A stretch of DNA of 64,000 bases from Microbispora rosea (GTDB lineage: Bacteria; Actinomycetota; Actinomycetes; Streptosporangiales; Streptosporangiaceae): the NCBI RefSeq assembly GCF_900156315.1, contig NZ_FTNI01000001.1:372001-436000 (forward strand), written 5' to 3'. The notes beneath the pieces were generated by a model. That model was not told the origin of the DNA, did no database searches, and saw only the letters and a list, made by a program, of their open reading frames with translations. Of the stretch, positions 55,304-64,000 are shown in pieces. Each line of letters opens with the position of its first letter. The first letter of the stretch is position 1. The translations under genes were made by a program, and so were the position numbers.

Positions 55304-56077
55304 GTGATCGGGGCAGACGACGCCGGACGGCGATGGTCGATCGGCGAACTGGCGCGGGCGACCGGGATGACGGTGCGCGCGCTTTACCACTACGACGAGA
55401 TCGGGCTGCTGAGCGCGAGCGAGCGTACGCCCGCAGGGCACCGCCGCTACACCGAGCGGGACCTGCGGCGGCTGTACCGCGTGCGCGCCCTGCGGGCGCT
55501 CGGCCTGTCGCTGGAGGAGATCGCGGGCGTTCTCGACGGCGCGGCGGACGACCCCGAGTCGATGCGCGACCTGCTGGCAGAGCAGTTGCGCAGGCTCGAC
55601 GAGCACGCCGAGCTGATCGGGGTGCTGCGTCAGAGGATCCGCGGCCTGCTCCGGCAGGCCGGCGACTCGTCCGGCCTCGATCCGGATCGGTTGATGACCA
55701 CATTGGAGTTGATGTCGGTGTTCGAGACCTATTTCACGGAAGAGCAGCGCGAGCGGCTGGCCGAGCGCAGAGACGCGCTGGGCGGCGAGGGCGTCGAGGC
55801 GGCCAAGGGCGCGTGGGCGGGGCTGGTCGAGGAGGGCCTGCGGCTCGTGGAGACCGGCGTGCCCGCCGAGGACGAGCGCGCCCGCGACCTCGTACGCCGC
55901 TGGGACGCCCTCGCGGGCGGGTTCCACCCCGAAGGACCGGAGGGCGAGCGGACCAGGGCGGCGGCCCGCAGGATGTGGCAGGACAACAGCGAGGAGATCG
56001 GCCGGAGCCTGCCCTGGCCGGCCGAGCGGATGGCCGCCCTGGTGACCTACCTGGAGCGGGCCCGCCAGGCCGGCTGA
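55304..56077 (+). CDS. MerR-family transcriptional regulator (TipA-like)
   Basis: 257 residues. The winged helix-turn-helix WSIGELARATGMTVRALYHYDEIGLL ... GHRRYTERDLRRLYRVRALRALGLSLEEI lies at residues 10-75, followed by the dimerisation coiled coil and a helical C-terminal effector domain of TipAS size (LMSVFETYFTEEQRERLAERRDAL, RWDALAGGF). TipAS-type domains bind small molecules, often peptides or drugs; the ligand is unknown. The promoter structure indicates autoregulation. Confidence 0.9.
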   Translation: MIGADDAGRRWSIGELARATGMTVRALYHYDEIGLLSASERTPAGHRRYTERDLRRLYRVRALRALGLSLEEIAGVLDGAADDPESMRDLLAEQLRRLDEHAELIGVLRQRIRGLLRQAGDSSGLDPDRLMTTLELMSVFETYFTEEQRERLAERRDALGGEGVEAAKGAWAGLVEEGLRLVETGVPAEDERARDLVRRWDALAGGFHPEGPEGERTRAAARRMWQDNSEEIGRSLPWPAERMAALVTYLERARQAG

Positions 56078-56307
56078 GCGCGTCACCGAAGCGGTCCGTC
56101 AGCCGCGCCCATCACTCGCGCAGTAGTGAACAAGTGGGGGCGGGCCGCTCCGGACGCGGCGGTCCCGGGGCGGGGTGAACCTTTCACCCGTTCCGCCGCG
56201 TCTACCGAGCGCCGGTAGAGCGGGGGAGGGCGAACGTTGACCGGCGGGAAGGACCGGCCTACCGTCCGGGTCGCCCGCCCCCGCCCCTGTCGTCAGCCGG
56301 AGGTTCC

Positions 56308-56799
56308 GTGTTCCGCACCGCCGCAGCGCGCCTTGCCCCCCTGGCCGTCGCCGTCCTCGTGGCGGCCACCGCGCTCCCCGCCTCGGCCGAGGTCGTCGAC
56401 CCCGCTCCCATTGGCCCCCACCAGTACTTCTACGGTTTCGTCAATGGCCAGACCGGCCACACGATCATCAAGATGGCATGCTACGGGCCGGTATTCCCGG
56501 GACAGACCGGTCATCCGTTCCCCGGGCAGACGGTGGAGGTGCGGCCCGTCGCGATCTCGTCGTCGTCGGCGAGCGTCGGCTACACCGGCAGCGGCGGCAC
56601 GTCTATCGCGGTGGACCTGGGCGACCCGTCGACCGTCGCGAGGGCCCTCGTGCTGCGCTACTACGGGGTCAAGGCCGAGATCCCGGCCACCGCGACACTG
56701 CCGTGCTACGGCTCCGGGAAGGTGACGTTCACGCCCGTGGCCGACAGCTGGACCGCACGCCAGGCGACCGTCCTGGTCGACTACGTCGGCCAGCCCTGA
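56308..56799 (+). CDS. Small secreted protein of unknown function
   Basis: 163 residues from a GTG start. Residues 1 to about 27 form a signal peptide (AARLAPLAVAVLVAATALPASA). The mature part is beta-rich, with FYGFVNGQTGHTIIKMACYGP and a second cysteine in ATLPCYGSGKVTFTP, probably one disulfide. It resembles uncharacterised secreted actinomycete proteins, but I cannot name a function. The 230-bp gap upstream (56078-56307) holds no gene and no clear promoter. Confidence 0.8.
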   Translation: MFRTAAARLAPLAVAVLVAATALPASAEVVDPAPIGPHQYFYGFVNGQTGHTIIKMACYGPVFPGQTGHPFPGQTVEVRPVAISSSSASVGYTGSGGTSIAVDLGDPSTVARALVLRYYGVKAEIPATATLPCYGSGKVTFTPVADSWTARQATVLVDYVGQP

Positions 56800-56823
56800 C
56801 CCGCATCGCGTCGCCGCCGTGCC

Positions 56824-56861
56824 GTGACCGCGGGCACCCGCGCAGGGGTGCCCGCGGTCAC
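56824..56861. terminator. Bidirectional hairpin between secreted protein and kinase genes
   Basis: Perfect 16-bp arms GTGACCGCGGGCACCC / GGGTGCCCGCGGTCAC with a 6-base loop, between two converging genes. Confidence 0.85.
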
Positions 56862-56884
56862 CGGCGTGACACGCCTGCCGGTCA

Positions 56885-59542
56885 CTACTTCGCCGGCTTG
56901 AAGGTGGAGGCGATGGTCTCGAAGAGCTCCTTCTTCTTCTTCCAGTCCTTGTCCTGGGTCTTGTAGAGCAGCGCGTAGCCGTTGTGCTTGTCGGTGACGA
57001 AGCCGCGGTCGATCACACGTGACCGGTAACGGCTGTCGCCGAAGGTGAACTCCCAGTCGGCCGCGGTCTTCCAGTACCCCTTGACCTCTCGGATCTCGAC
57101 GAGCTTGTAGCCGGGGAAGTTCCGGCTCATGCCCGGGACGTCGCGCCGCCACACCTTCAGCGCGTCCGACTCGGGACTCGTGGTGTGGTGGACCTCCAGA
57201 TAGGTGTGCGAGTCCCCGCGGAAGCGGACCTCGCCGTTGCCCCTGCCGTCGACGTGCCATCCCTTCGGCAGTGCGAGGGAGAACCCGCTCGAGTGCTTGT
57301 ACGTGTGCCAGCCCTCGGGGACGTCGGCGGGCTCGGAGGTCTTGGGGCTCGGGGAGGGCTCGGGAGACTCCGTCGCCTCGTTCGAGGCGGACGCGGACGG
57401 CTCGGCGGAGGACGGCGCGTCCGAGGGGGGCGCCGAGGCGGAGGGCTCTTCGCCGCCCTTGCCCGTCGCGGCCGTGGCCGCGTCCGACCCGGCGGCGGGG
57501 TCGCTCCCCGAGTCGCCCTCACCCGCCCGCAGGCCGAGGTAGCCCGCCACGCCCGCGATGATCAGCAGCGCGGGGATGAGGATCAACGCGACCTTCAGCA
57601 GACTGTTCGACGACCGCGGCGAGACCGGGCTGGTCAGCGATCCGTGCCACTCCGCCCCGCTCTGCGGAGGCATCGTCGCGGACGCCTGCCGCAGCCCGGC
57701 GATCGGGCTCCCGGGGCCGGCGAGCCCGGCCGTGCCCGAGGCCTCCTGCGTCCGGTCCGCCGTGGCTGCGCGCCGCTCGTCGCCCGCGCCCGGCGTGGGC
57801 CCGCCGCTCGCGAAGGGCCGGGACGCGCCAGCGCGGTCGCCCGTCCGGTCCGTACGGCTGTCGCCCCCGGAGCCGCCGGAACCCCCGGAGCTCCCGGAGC
57901 CGCCGGAGCCCCCGGAGCCGGTGGAGCCGAGGGAACCGGAGGAGGCGGACGACGCCGAACCCGCCGCGCCCTGCGAAGCGGTGCTCTGCGAAGCGGTGCC
58001 CTTCGACGCGGCGCTCCCGCCCCCGCCCTTCTGCGTCCCACCCGCCCCGGAGGGAGTGGAGGACTGCGCTGCCGAGGACTGCGCTGTCGAAGACTGGGCC
58101 GCCGGAGACTGCGCGGGCCTGGCGGGGCGCTCGCCTGAGGAGGTGCCGGAGTTCTTCGTCTTCCCGGCGGCGGGTGAGCCCTCCGGCGCCTTACGGTCCT
58201 CCCTGCCCGAGGCAGCGGAGGGCCCGGAGGCGGAGGCGGGGGCGATCCTGGTGGTGCCGTCGCCCGCGTCCGCGGCCGGGCCGTCATCCTTCCCGCGCCC
58301 TTCCTTGGCGGGAGCGCCGGTCGAGGGCTTCGTACGGGCGGGCGGGGCGGCCTGCGCGCCGGTCTCCGGCATGGTCGCCGGCGCCTTCCCCGCCTGCTCC
58401 CCAGCCGGGCCGTCCCCCTGCTCGGGGGCCACTTCGTCGCGTATGACCGGAAGGGGTGAGGTGATCTCGCCCGGACCCGCGGCCTCGCTCGCGGCCCCGG
58501 CTCCGGCGCGGCCGGCCGCTCTCTCGCCTGCGGCGGGTGCGCGGCCCGCCCCCGCCGCCTCGTCGCGCTCGGCGGGACGCTCGTCCGGCCGAGCGGAGGA
58601 CGCGGGCGGGTACGGCGCCGCGCCCCGGGACGCCTTGCCCTGCCGGGAGGCGGGCGTTTCCGGCTTCGCGGCCTGCGGGGAGGCGTCCTCTGCGGGCGGG
58701 GCGGCGGGCCGGGGCGGCGGCGGGGCCAGGTCCCGCGACGCCCGCTTGAGCAGCCGGGTGAGCTCGTCGTAGCCGGGACGGTCCGCCGGCTCCTTGGCGA
58801 GCATCCTGTGAAGAACGGAGCCCAGCGCGCCCGCGTGGCGCGGCGGGGCCGGATCGTCGTTCAGCACGGCGTGCATGGTGGCCATCGCCATGCCCCGGTC
58901 GTGCGGGGGCTTGCCCTCCACCGCCGTGTACAGCGTGGCGCCGAGCGACCACAGGTCCGATTCACGCTGCGCGGCCTCGCCGCGGAGCCGTTCGGGAGCG
59001 ATGAAGGCGGGGGTGCCGACGAGGCCGGTGCGGGTCATGGTGGAGTCGGCTTCGAGCCTGGCGATGCCGAAGTCGGTCAGGACCACCCGGCCGTCATCGG
59101 TGAGCAGCACGTTCTCGGGCTTGACGTCGCGGTGCAGCACGCCCTGGCGGTGGGCGGCGCGCAGCGCGTCCAGGATCTGCAGGCCGATCTCGACGGTGCG
59201 CTCGGGCGACAGCGGGCCGTCCTCCCTGATCACCTGCCCCAGCGAGCGGGACGCCACCAGCTGCATGATGATCCAGGGGCGGTCGTCCTCTTCGATCACG
59301 TCATGGACGACCACCACGTTCGGGTGGGTGAGGCGGCCCGCGGCCCGGGCCTCGCGCATGGTCCGGCGATTGAGGTCGCTGAGCTCGTCGCCCATCGCAC
59401 TGTCGTAGCGGACCTCCTTGACCGCGACCGCGCGGTCCAGCAACTGGTCGTGGGCGCGCCAGACGACGCCCATGCCACCCCGGCCGATCGGCTCCATCAA
59501 CTGGTACCGGCCTCCGACGAGCCGGCCTTCCGCACGCGACAC
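56885..59542 (-). CDS. Large membrane Ser/Thr protein kinase with PsbP/Mog1-like extracellular domain
   Basis: 885 residues. The kinase domain (YQLMEPIGRGGMGVVWRAHDQLLDRAVAVKE, HRDVKPENVLL, DFGIARL) is very close to the kinase at 41500-43386. A roughly 330-residue Ala/Gly/Ser/Gln-rich linker follows, with runs such as AAQSSTAQSS and SGGSGGSGSSGG, then one TM helix (KVALILIPALLIIAGVAGYLGL) and the C-terminal domain starting GWHTYKHSSGFSLALPKGW. GTG 59542 has GGAAGGGG five bases upstream; TTG 59563 is an alternative. Confidence 0.92.
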   Translation of the reverse strand: MSRAEGRLVGGRYQLMEPIGRGGMGVVWRAHDQLLDRAVAVKEVRYDSAMGDELSDLNRRTMREARAAGRLTHPNVVVVHDVIEEDDRPWIIMQLVASRSLGQVIREDGPLSPERTVEIGLQILDALRAAHRQGVLHRDVKPENVLLTDDGRVVLTDFGIARLEADSTMTRTGLVGTPAFIAPERLRGEAAQRESDLWSLGATLYTAVEGKPPHDRGMAMATMHAVLNDDPAPPRHAGALGSVLHRMLAKEPADRPGYDELTRLLKRASRDLAPPPPRPAAPPAEDASPQAAKPETPASRQGKASRGAAPYPPASSARPDERPAERDEAAGAGRAPAAGERAAGRAGAGAASEAAGPGEITSPLPVIRDEVAPEQGDGPAGEQAGKAPATMPETGAQAAPPARTKPSTGAPAKEGRGKDDGPAADAGDGTTRIAPASASGPSAASGREDRKAPEGSPAAGKTKNSGTSSGERPARPAQSPAAQSSTAQSSAAQSSTPSGAGGTQKGGGGSAASKGTASQSTASQGAAGSASSASSGSLGSTGSGGSGGSGSSGGSGGSGGDSRTDRTGDRAGASRPFASGGPTPGAGDERRAATADRTQEASGTAGLAGPGSPIAGLRQASATMPPQSGAEWHGSLTSPVSPRSSNSLLKVALILIPALLIIAGVAGYLGLRAGEGDSGSDPAAGSDAATAATGKGGEEPSASAPPSDAPSSAEPSASASNEATESPEPSPSPKTSEPADVPEGWHTYKHSSGFSLALPKGWHVDGRGNGEVRFRGDSHTYLEVHHTTSPESDALKVWRRDVPGMSRNFPGYKLVEIREVKGYWKTAADWEFTFGDSRYRSRVIDRGFVTDKHNGYALLYKTQDKDWKKKKELFETIASTFKPAK

Positions 59543-59636
59543 TCGAACCCCTTCCTGGACCAATGAATCGTCCCACGGATGGCAAAGGGATCAACCGCGT
59601 CCATGACTGGCGATCCCGAAATTCGAGACAGATCGG

Positions 59637-59666
59637 TTCGAGTCGTGGGCCCGCCGCTGCTAAGGT
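59637..59666 (+). promoter_or_regulatory. Possible promoter of the chorismate mutase leader
   Basis: TTCGAG (59637-59642), an 18-bp spacer and TAAGGT (59661-59666) would start transcription at about 59673, directly at the ATG of the short leader ORF. The -35 match is poor, so confidence is limited. Confidence 0.4.
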
Positions 59667-59673
59667 CCTTGTT

Positions 59674-59736
59674 ATGGGTAGGTACAGCTCGTTTACGAGG
59701 CCGGCTCCGGAGGGCCGGTCGCGTGAGGTGAGCTAG
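59674..59736 (+). CDS. Putative 20-residue leader peptide
   Basis: ATG at 59674 to TAG at 59734. The peptide begins MGRYSSFTR, with a Tyr codon (59683-59685) and a Phe codon (59692-59694) before the base of a hairpin with arms CCGGCTCCGGA (59701-59711) and TCCGGAGCCGG (59743-59753). A strong terminator follows. Tyr and Phe are end products of the chorismate mutase branch, so attenuation is plausible. Alternatively the whole stretch is a small RNA. Confidence 0.4.
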   Translation: MGRYSSFTRPAPEGRSREVS

Positions 59737-59757
59737 CGACCATCCGGAGCCGGCTTG

Positions 59758-59787
59758 AGGCAGGGACGCCAGCGTCTCTGCCTTTTT
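59758..59787 (+). terminator. Intrinsic terminator upstream of the chorismate mutase gene
   Basis: Arms AGGCAGGGACG and CGTCTCTGCCT (one G-T pair) enclose CCAG and are followed by TTTTCGTTTTC. This is one of the strongest T-tract terminators in the window, and it lies 96 bp upstream of a same-strand gene rather than after one. No alternative pairing that would disrupt it was found by eye. Confidence 0.85.
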
Positions 59788-59882
59788 CGTTTTCGGAAGT
59801 TCGTTTCTCAGCCAGTCCCGATCTCAGCGAGCCCCCATGACGGACGGCCGGTTCCGCGGGGGCGGCACACGGAGGAGCCCAC

Positions 59883-60899
59883 ATGTCGAAGGCGGCCCAA
59901 CTCGACCGCGATGCCGTACGGATCGGCGATCTCGTGATCGGCGACGGGCTCCCCGTTGTGGTCATCGGGGGCCGGGACGCCCGCTGGCTGCGCCTGCGCG
60001 GCGACGGCGGCACGCCCGGGGACGGAGCGGAGACCCTGCGGGACATGCCGGGGGACTCCACGGAGGATGGTTCTTCCGGGGACGGTTCTCCGTGGAACGG
60101 TGCGGCCGCCGGGGCCGGGGCGCGCCCGGCGGGCCCGCTGCTGGTGGAGCCCGCCACGGCCGCCGACCTGCCCGCCGTGGCCCGGCACGCCGACGGAGTG
60201 ATGATCGGGGCGGCCTGGGCGGCCGACCCCGATCTCGTCCGGGCCGCGGCCCGGCTCGGGCTCCCCGTCGTCATCCAGCGGGGAATCGACCGGCACGGGC
60301 GCGTGGCGACGCTGGAGGAGTGGCTGGCCGCGGTGGACGACTGCGCCGCCGAGGGCAACGAGGCGGTCGTGCTCTGCGAGAGCGGCGGTCGCGGCGAACC
60401 GGAGGACGCCGCGCCCGATCTCGGGCTCCTGCGCGCCGCGCGGGAGCGCGCCGGCCGCCCCGTCCTCGCCGGGCTGGGCGGCGACGGCGGGCTGGCGGAC
60501 GCGGCGGTGGCGGCGGGGGCGGACGGCCTGCTGGTCGGCCCGGGCGCGCCCGCGAGGACCCTCGCGGCGGCGCACGAGGCGGCGACCGTCATGGCGGCGC
60601 TCGTGCGGCCCGACGATCCCGAGACCCTCGACGCGGCCCGGGCCGCCATCGACCGGGTGGACGCGGCCCTCGCCACGCTGATCGAACGCCGGGCCGCGCT
60701 GGCCGGGCGCATCCAGCGGCTCAAGCCCGTCGGCGGCTTCAGAGGGCGGGACATGGAGCGCGAGCGTCGCCTCGTCGAGGCCATGGCCCGCCGCGCCCCC
60801 GGCCTCGGCGCGAGGCTGCTCGCCCCCATCATGAACGCCGTGATCGAGGCCGGGTTGCGCCTGTCGGAGGAGACGCGGGACGGCGAGGACCGGAGATAA
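59883..60899 (+). CDS. Degenerate DAHP-synthase-like domain fused to chorismate mutase
   Basis: 338 residues. Residues 244-325 form an AroQ-type chorismate mutase (chorismate to prephenate): ARAAIDRVDAALATLIERRAALAGRIQRLK and RDMERERRLVEAM keep the Arg, Lys, Asp and Glu positions, while the last helix (VIEAGLRLSEE) lacks the usual Ser/Gln pair. Residues 10-240 align by eye with class I-beta DAHP synthase: RIGDLVIGDGLPVVV, then LPAVARHADGVMIGAAWA, LPVVIQRGIDRHGRVATLEEW, AEGNEAVVLCESGGRG. But GPCS, KPRTSP, CERG(I)RT, DPSH and EVHP, which hold the metal and substrates, are replaced or missing. The first barrel strands are replaced by a Gly/Asp-rich insert (about 39-80). The N-terminal half is thus a likely pseudoenzyme or regulatory domain. 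GGAGGAG precedes the ATG. Confidence 0.8.
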   Translation: MSKAAQLDRDAVRIGDLVIGDGLPVVVIGGRDARWLRLRGDGGTPGDGAETLRDMPGDSTEDGSSGDGSPWNGAAAGAGARPAGPLLVEPATAADLPAVARHADGVMIGAAWAADPDLVRAAARLGLPVVIQRGIDRHGRVATLEEWLAAVDDCAAEGNEAVVLCESGGRGEPEDAAPDLGLLRAARERAGRPVLAGLGGDGGLADAAVAAGADGLLVGPGAPARTLAAAHEAATVMAALVRPDDPETLDAARAAIDRVDAALATLIERRAALAGRIQRLKPVGGFRGRDMERERRLVEAMARRAPGLGARLLAPIMNAVIEAGLRLSEETRDGEDRR

Positions 60900-60978
60900 A
60901 CTCTGTTTCACCTGAGTCCCACTGGCTCGCGATCACGGCGTAGGCTCTGGTCCGCGGTCCGGTGACGATGGGGGTCTC

Positions 60979-63900
60979 ATGGGTGATTCGTTTGTTCATC
61001 TGCACGTCCACACCGAGTATTCGATGCTCGACGGAGCGGCGCGGCTGAAGCAGATGTTCAAACTCGTGGGCGAGCTGGAGATGCCCGCGATCGCGATCAC
61101 CGACCACGGCAACATGCACGGCGCCTACGACTTCTACAAGCAGGCGACCGGCGCCGGGGTGAAGCCCATCCTCGGCATCGAGGCGTATGTCGCGCCCGAG
61201 TCGCGCATGCACAAGAAGCCGGTGCTGTGGGGCGAGCCGCACCAGAAGAGCGACGACGTCTCGGCGGGTGGCTACTACACCCACATGACCATCTGGGCGC
61301 GGAACAAGACCGGCCTGCAGAACCTGATGAAGCTCAGCTCGCGCGCCTACACCGAGGGCTTCGTCCGCAAGTGGGCCCGGATGGACGCCGACATCCTCGC
61401 CGAGCACGCCGAGGGCCTGATGGCCACCACGGGCTGCCCGTCCGGGGAGGTGCAGACCCGGCTGCGGCTCGGCCAGTACGACGGGGCGCTCAAGGCGGCC
61501 GCGAAGTTCCAGGACATCTTCGGGAAGGACAACTACTTCCTCGAGATCATGGACCACGGGCTCGACATCGAGCGCCGGGTCCGCGACGGCCTGATCCGGA
61601 TCAGCCGCGAGCTGGACATCCCCCCGGTGGTCACCAACGACTCCCACTACACGTACGAGTCGGACGCCGCCGGTCACGACGCGCTCCTGTGCATCCAGAC
61701 GGGCAAGCAGCTCAGCGACCCCGACCGGTTCCGGTTCGACGGCAGCGGCTACTACGTCAAGTCCGCCGACGAGATGCGGGCGGTCGACTCCTCCGACATC
61801 TGGCAGGAGGGCTGCCGCAACACGCTGCTGGTGGCCGAGAAGGTCGAGCCCGAGGGCTTCTTCCCCTACCACAACCTGATGCCGACCTACCCGATCCCCG
61901 AGGGGCTGACGGAGGAGGAGTACTTCCGGCAGCAGGTCTGGGAGGGCATGAAGCGGCGTTTCCCCGGCGGGGTGGACGAGGAGCACCGCGTCTGGGTCGA
62001 GAACGAGATCGGCGTCATCCTCCAGATGGGCTTCCCGAGCTACTTCCTCGTGGTCGCCGACTTCATCATGTGGGCGAAGAACAACGGCATCCGGGTCGGT
62101 CCCGGCCGTGGTTCGGCCGCCGGCTCGCTGGTCGCGTACTCGCTGGGCATCACCGACCTCGACCCGATCCCGCACGGCCTGATCTTCGAGCGGTTCCTCA
62201 ACCCCGAGCGCGTCTCGATGCCCGACATCGACATCGACTTCGACGAGCGCCGGCGCGCCGACGTGATCCGCTACGTGACCGAGAAGTGGGGCGCCGACAA
62301 GGTCGCCATGATCGCCACGTTCGGCACCATCAAGGCGAAGGCGGCCGTGAAGGACGCCGGCCGCGTCCTCGGTTACCCGTACGCGCTGGGCGACCGCATC
62401 TCCAAGGCGTTCCCCCCGGCGGTGATGGGCAAGGACATCCCGCTCTCGGGCATCTTCGACTCCGACCACCCGCGCTACAACGAGGCGGGCGAGCTGCGCA
62501 AGCTGTACGACGAGGACGTCGACGTCAAGGCGACGATCGACCTCGGGCGCGGCCTGGAGGGCCTGATCCGGCAGACCGGCGTGCACGCCGCGGGCGTCAT
62601 CATGTCGGCCGAACCGCTGACCGACCACATCCCGATCATGCGCCGCGACTCCGACGGCGCGATCATCACGCAGTTCGACTACCCGACCTGCGAGACGCTC
62701 GGCCTGCTGAAGATGGACTTCCTGGGCCTGCGCAACCTCACGATCATCGACGACTGCCTGAAGATGATCGAGGGCAACACCGGGAACAAGATCGAGCTGC
62801 TGGAGCTCCCGCTCGACGACACCAGGACGTACGAGCTGCTGGCCAAGGGCGACACGCTCGGCATCTTCCAGCTGGACGGCGGCGGCATGCGCACGCTGCT
62901 GCGGCTGATGAAGCCCGACAACTTCGAGGACATCTCCGCGGCCCTCGCGCTCTACCGGCCCGGCCCCATGGGCGCCAACTCGCACACCAACTACGCCCTG
63001 CGCAAGAACGGCCAGCAGGAGATCATCCCGATCCACCCCGAGCTGGAGGAGCCGCTCAAGGACATCCTCAACACGACCTACGGCCTGATCGTCTATCAGG
63101 AGCAGGTCATGGCCATCGCCCAGAAGGTGGCCAACTACACGCTCGGCGGCGCCGACCTGCTCCGCCGTGCGATGGGCAAGAAGAAGAAGTCCGAGCTGGA
63201 CAAGCAGTTCGAGTTCTTCGAGAAGGGCATGAAGGAGAACGGGTTCTCCGCCGCGGCCATCAAGGCCCTGTGGGACATCCTTCTCCCGTTCTCCGACTAC
63301 GCCTTCAACAAGGCGCACACCGCCGGATACGGCCTGGTGTCGTACTGGACCGCCTATCTCAAGGCCAACTACCCGGCCGAGTACATGGCGGCGCTGCTCA
63401 CCAGCGTCAAGGACGACAAGGACAAGTCGGCGCTCTACCTCAACGAGTGCCGCCGCATGGGCATCAAGGTGCTCCCGCCGGACGTCAACGACTCCGACTT
63501 CGACTTCACCCCGCGCGGCACCGACATCCGGTTCGGCCTGTCGGCCATCCGCAACGTCGGCGCGAACGTCGTGGACGGCATCATCGCGGCGCGCAAGGAG
63601 AAGGGCAGGTTCACCGACTTCAAGGACTTCCTGCGCAAGGTCCCCGCGATCGTCTGCAACAAGCGCGTCATCGAGTCGCTGATCAAATCGGGCGCGTTCG
63701 ACTCGTACGGGCACGTGCGCAAGGGCCTGCTGATGGTGCACGAGCAGGCCGTCGACGCGATCATCGACATCAAGAAGAACGAGGCGATCGGCCAGGACTC
63801 GCTGTTCGGCGCGATCGACGGCGCCGAGGACCAGACCTTCGACGTGCAGATCCCGCCGGGGGAGTGGGACAAGACGACGCTGCTGCAGTTCGAGCGGGAG

Positions 63901-64000
63901 ATGCTCGGCCTGTACGTCTCCGACCATCCGCTGTTCGGCGTCGAGCACATCCTGTCGTCGGGCGCCGACTGCTCGATCGCCGCGCTGCAGGACGACAGCC
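60979..64000 (+). CDS. dnaE: DNA polymerase III alpha subunit, 3' end outside the window
   Basis: Replicative polymerase; 1007 codons are present of about 1180. The N-terminal PHP domain is [16 protein letters not shown] with [17 protein letters not shown]. The palm has [24 protein letters not shown] and the catalytic aspartates Asp416 and Asp418 in [12 protein letters not shown]. The fingers and the start of the beta-binding region follow ([26 protein letters not shown]). The ATG at 60979 starts the usual [13 protein letters not shown]. The frame is open to base 64000. Confidence 0.97.
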   Translation, partial: MGDSFVHLHVHTEYSMLDGAARLKQMFKLVGELEMPAIAITDHGNMHGAYDFYKQATGAGVKPILGIEAYVAPESRMHKKPVLWGEPHQKSDDVSAGGYYTHMTIWARNKTGLQNLMKLSSRAYTEGFVRKWARMDADILAEHAEGLMATTGCPSGEVQTRLRLGQYDGALKAAAKFQDIFGKDNYFLEIMDHGLDIERRVRDGLIRISRELDIPPVVTNDSHYTYESDAAGHDALLCIQTGKQLSDPDRFRFDGSGYYVKSADEMRAVDSSDIWQEGCRNTLLVAEKVEPEGFFPYHNLMPTYPIPEGLTEEEYFRQQVWEGMKRRFPGGVDEEHRVWVENEIGVILQMGFPSYFLVVADFIMWAKNNGIRVGPGRGSAAGSLVAYSLGITDLDPIPHGLIFERFLNPERVSMPDIDIDFDERRRADVIRYVTEKWGADKVAMIATFGTIKAKAAVKDAGRVLGYPYALGDRISKAFPPAVMGKDIPLSGIFDSDHPRYNEAGELRKLYDEDVDVKATIDLGRGLEGLIRQTGVHAAGVIMSAEPLTDHIPIMRRDSDGAIITQFDYPTCETLGLLKMDFLGLRNLTIIDDCLKMIEGNTGNKIELLELPLDDTRTYELLAKGDTLGIFQLDGGGMRTLLRLMKPDNFEDISAALALYRPGPMGANSHTNYALRKNGQQEIIPIHPELEEPLKDILNTTYGLIVYQEQVMAIAQKVANYTLGGADLLRRAMGKKKKSELDKQFEFFEKGMKENGFSAAAIKALWDILLPFSDYAFNKAHTAGYGLVSYWTAYLKANYPAEYMAALLTSVKDDKDKSALYLNECRRMGIKVLPPDVNDSDFDFTPRGTDIRFGLSAIRNVGANVVDGIIAARKEKGRFTDFKDFLRKVPAIVCNKRVIESLIKSGAFDSYGHVRKGLLMVHEQAVDAIIDIKKNEAIGQDSLFGAIDGAEDQTFDVQIPPGEWDKTTLLQFEREMLGLYVSDHPLFGVEHILSSGADCSIAALQDDS

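Noticed and set aside
59701..59783. Classical trp-type attenuator with mutually exclusive hairpins
   Set aside because: The first hairpin ends before the terminator begins and no alternative pairing between them was found, so a standard antiterminator cannot be claimed.

Overview
The window is a GC-rich actinobacterial chromosome segment, read here as a spore-forming, mycelial actinomycete of the Streptosporangiales type. This is an inference from three things: the MurE DNPR motif (meso-DAP), the Streptomyces-like IleS, RpsD and FtsZ sequences, and the gene order divIVA / ileS / traR / lspA / rluD / dnaE. No rRNA or tRNA gene, insertion sequence, prophage or CRISPR array was seen.

Layout. 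1-3574 (+): the 3' part of efp, nusB, a methyltransferase, dinB and a DUF3040 membrane protein. 3695-8489 (-): a moxR / DUF58 / transglutaminase operon. 8897-28696 (+): a nearly complete dcw division and cell-wall cluster (mraZ, rsmH, ftsL, ftsI, murE, murF, mraY, murD, ftsW, murG, murC, ftsQ, ftsZ, yggS, sepF, yggT, divIVA) with many 4-bp start/stop overlaps. It opens with a promoter covered by four MraZ-type repeats at 10-bp spacing and has a separate ftsZ promoter followed by a large palindrome. A membrane protein with two HC/CC metal-knuckle motifs follows divIVA.

30690-33628 (-) is an accessory island inside otherwise conserved gene order: a Ni/Co permease gene interrupted by an in-frame amber codon, then four overlapping genes whose order and active-site sequence fit a cobalt thiocyanate hydrolase (scnB-scnA-scnC) plus a P15K-like assembly protein. 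33953-37380 (-): ileS behind a T-box riboswitch with an ATC specifier. 37564-39730 (+): a small ORF, traR/dksA, lspA and rluD.

39823-59542 is accessory: three membrane Ser/Thr kinases, two of which share a PsbP/Mog1-like extracellular domain; secreted M14 and M1 peptidases; a NarL-type two-component pair beside a CPBP protease; a secreted glycosidase with CBM2; a DUF2470 protein diverging from an rpsD-type gene across two DtxR-type iron boxes; a GNAT enzyme; a MerR regulator with a 19-bp-spacer leaderless promoter; and a small secreted protein. 59637-60899 (+) holds a short leader ORF, two strong hairpins and a protein fusing a degenerate DAHP-synthase-like barrel to chorismate mutase. dnaE runs off the right edge.

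The most unusual content is: the pseudo-DAHP-synthase/chorismate-mutase fusion and its leader; the collagen-like Gly-X-Y tail on FtsI together with repeat tails on FtsL and FtsW; the amber-interrupted cobalt permease next to a cobalt enzyme; the double HC/CC protein beside divIVA; and the iron boxes in front of an rpsD gene.
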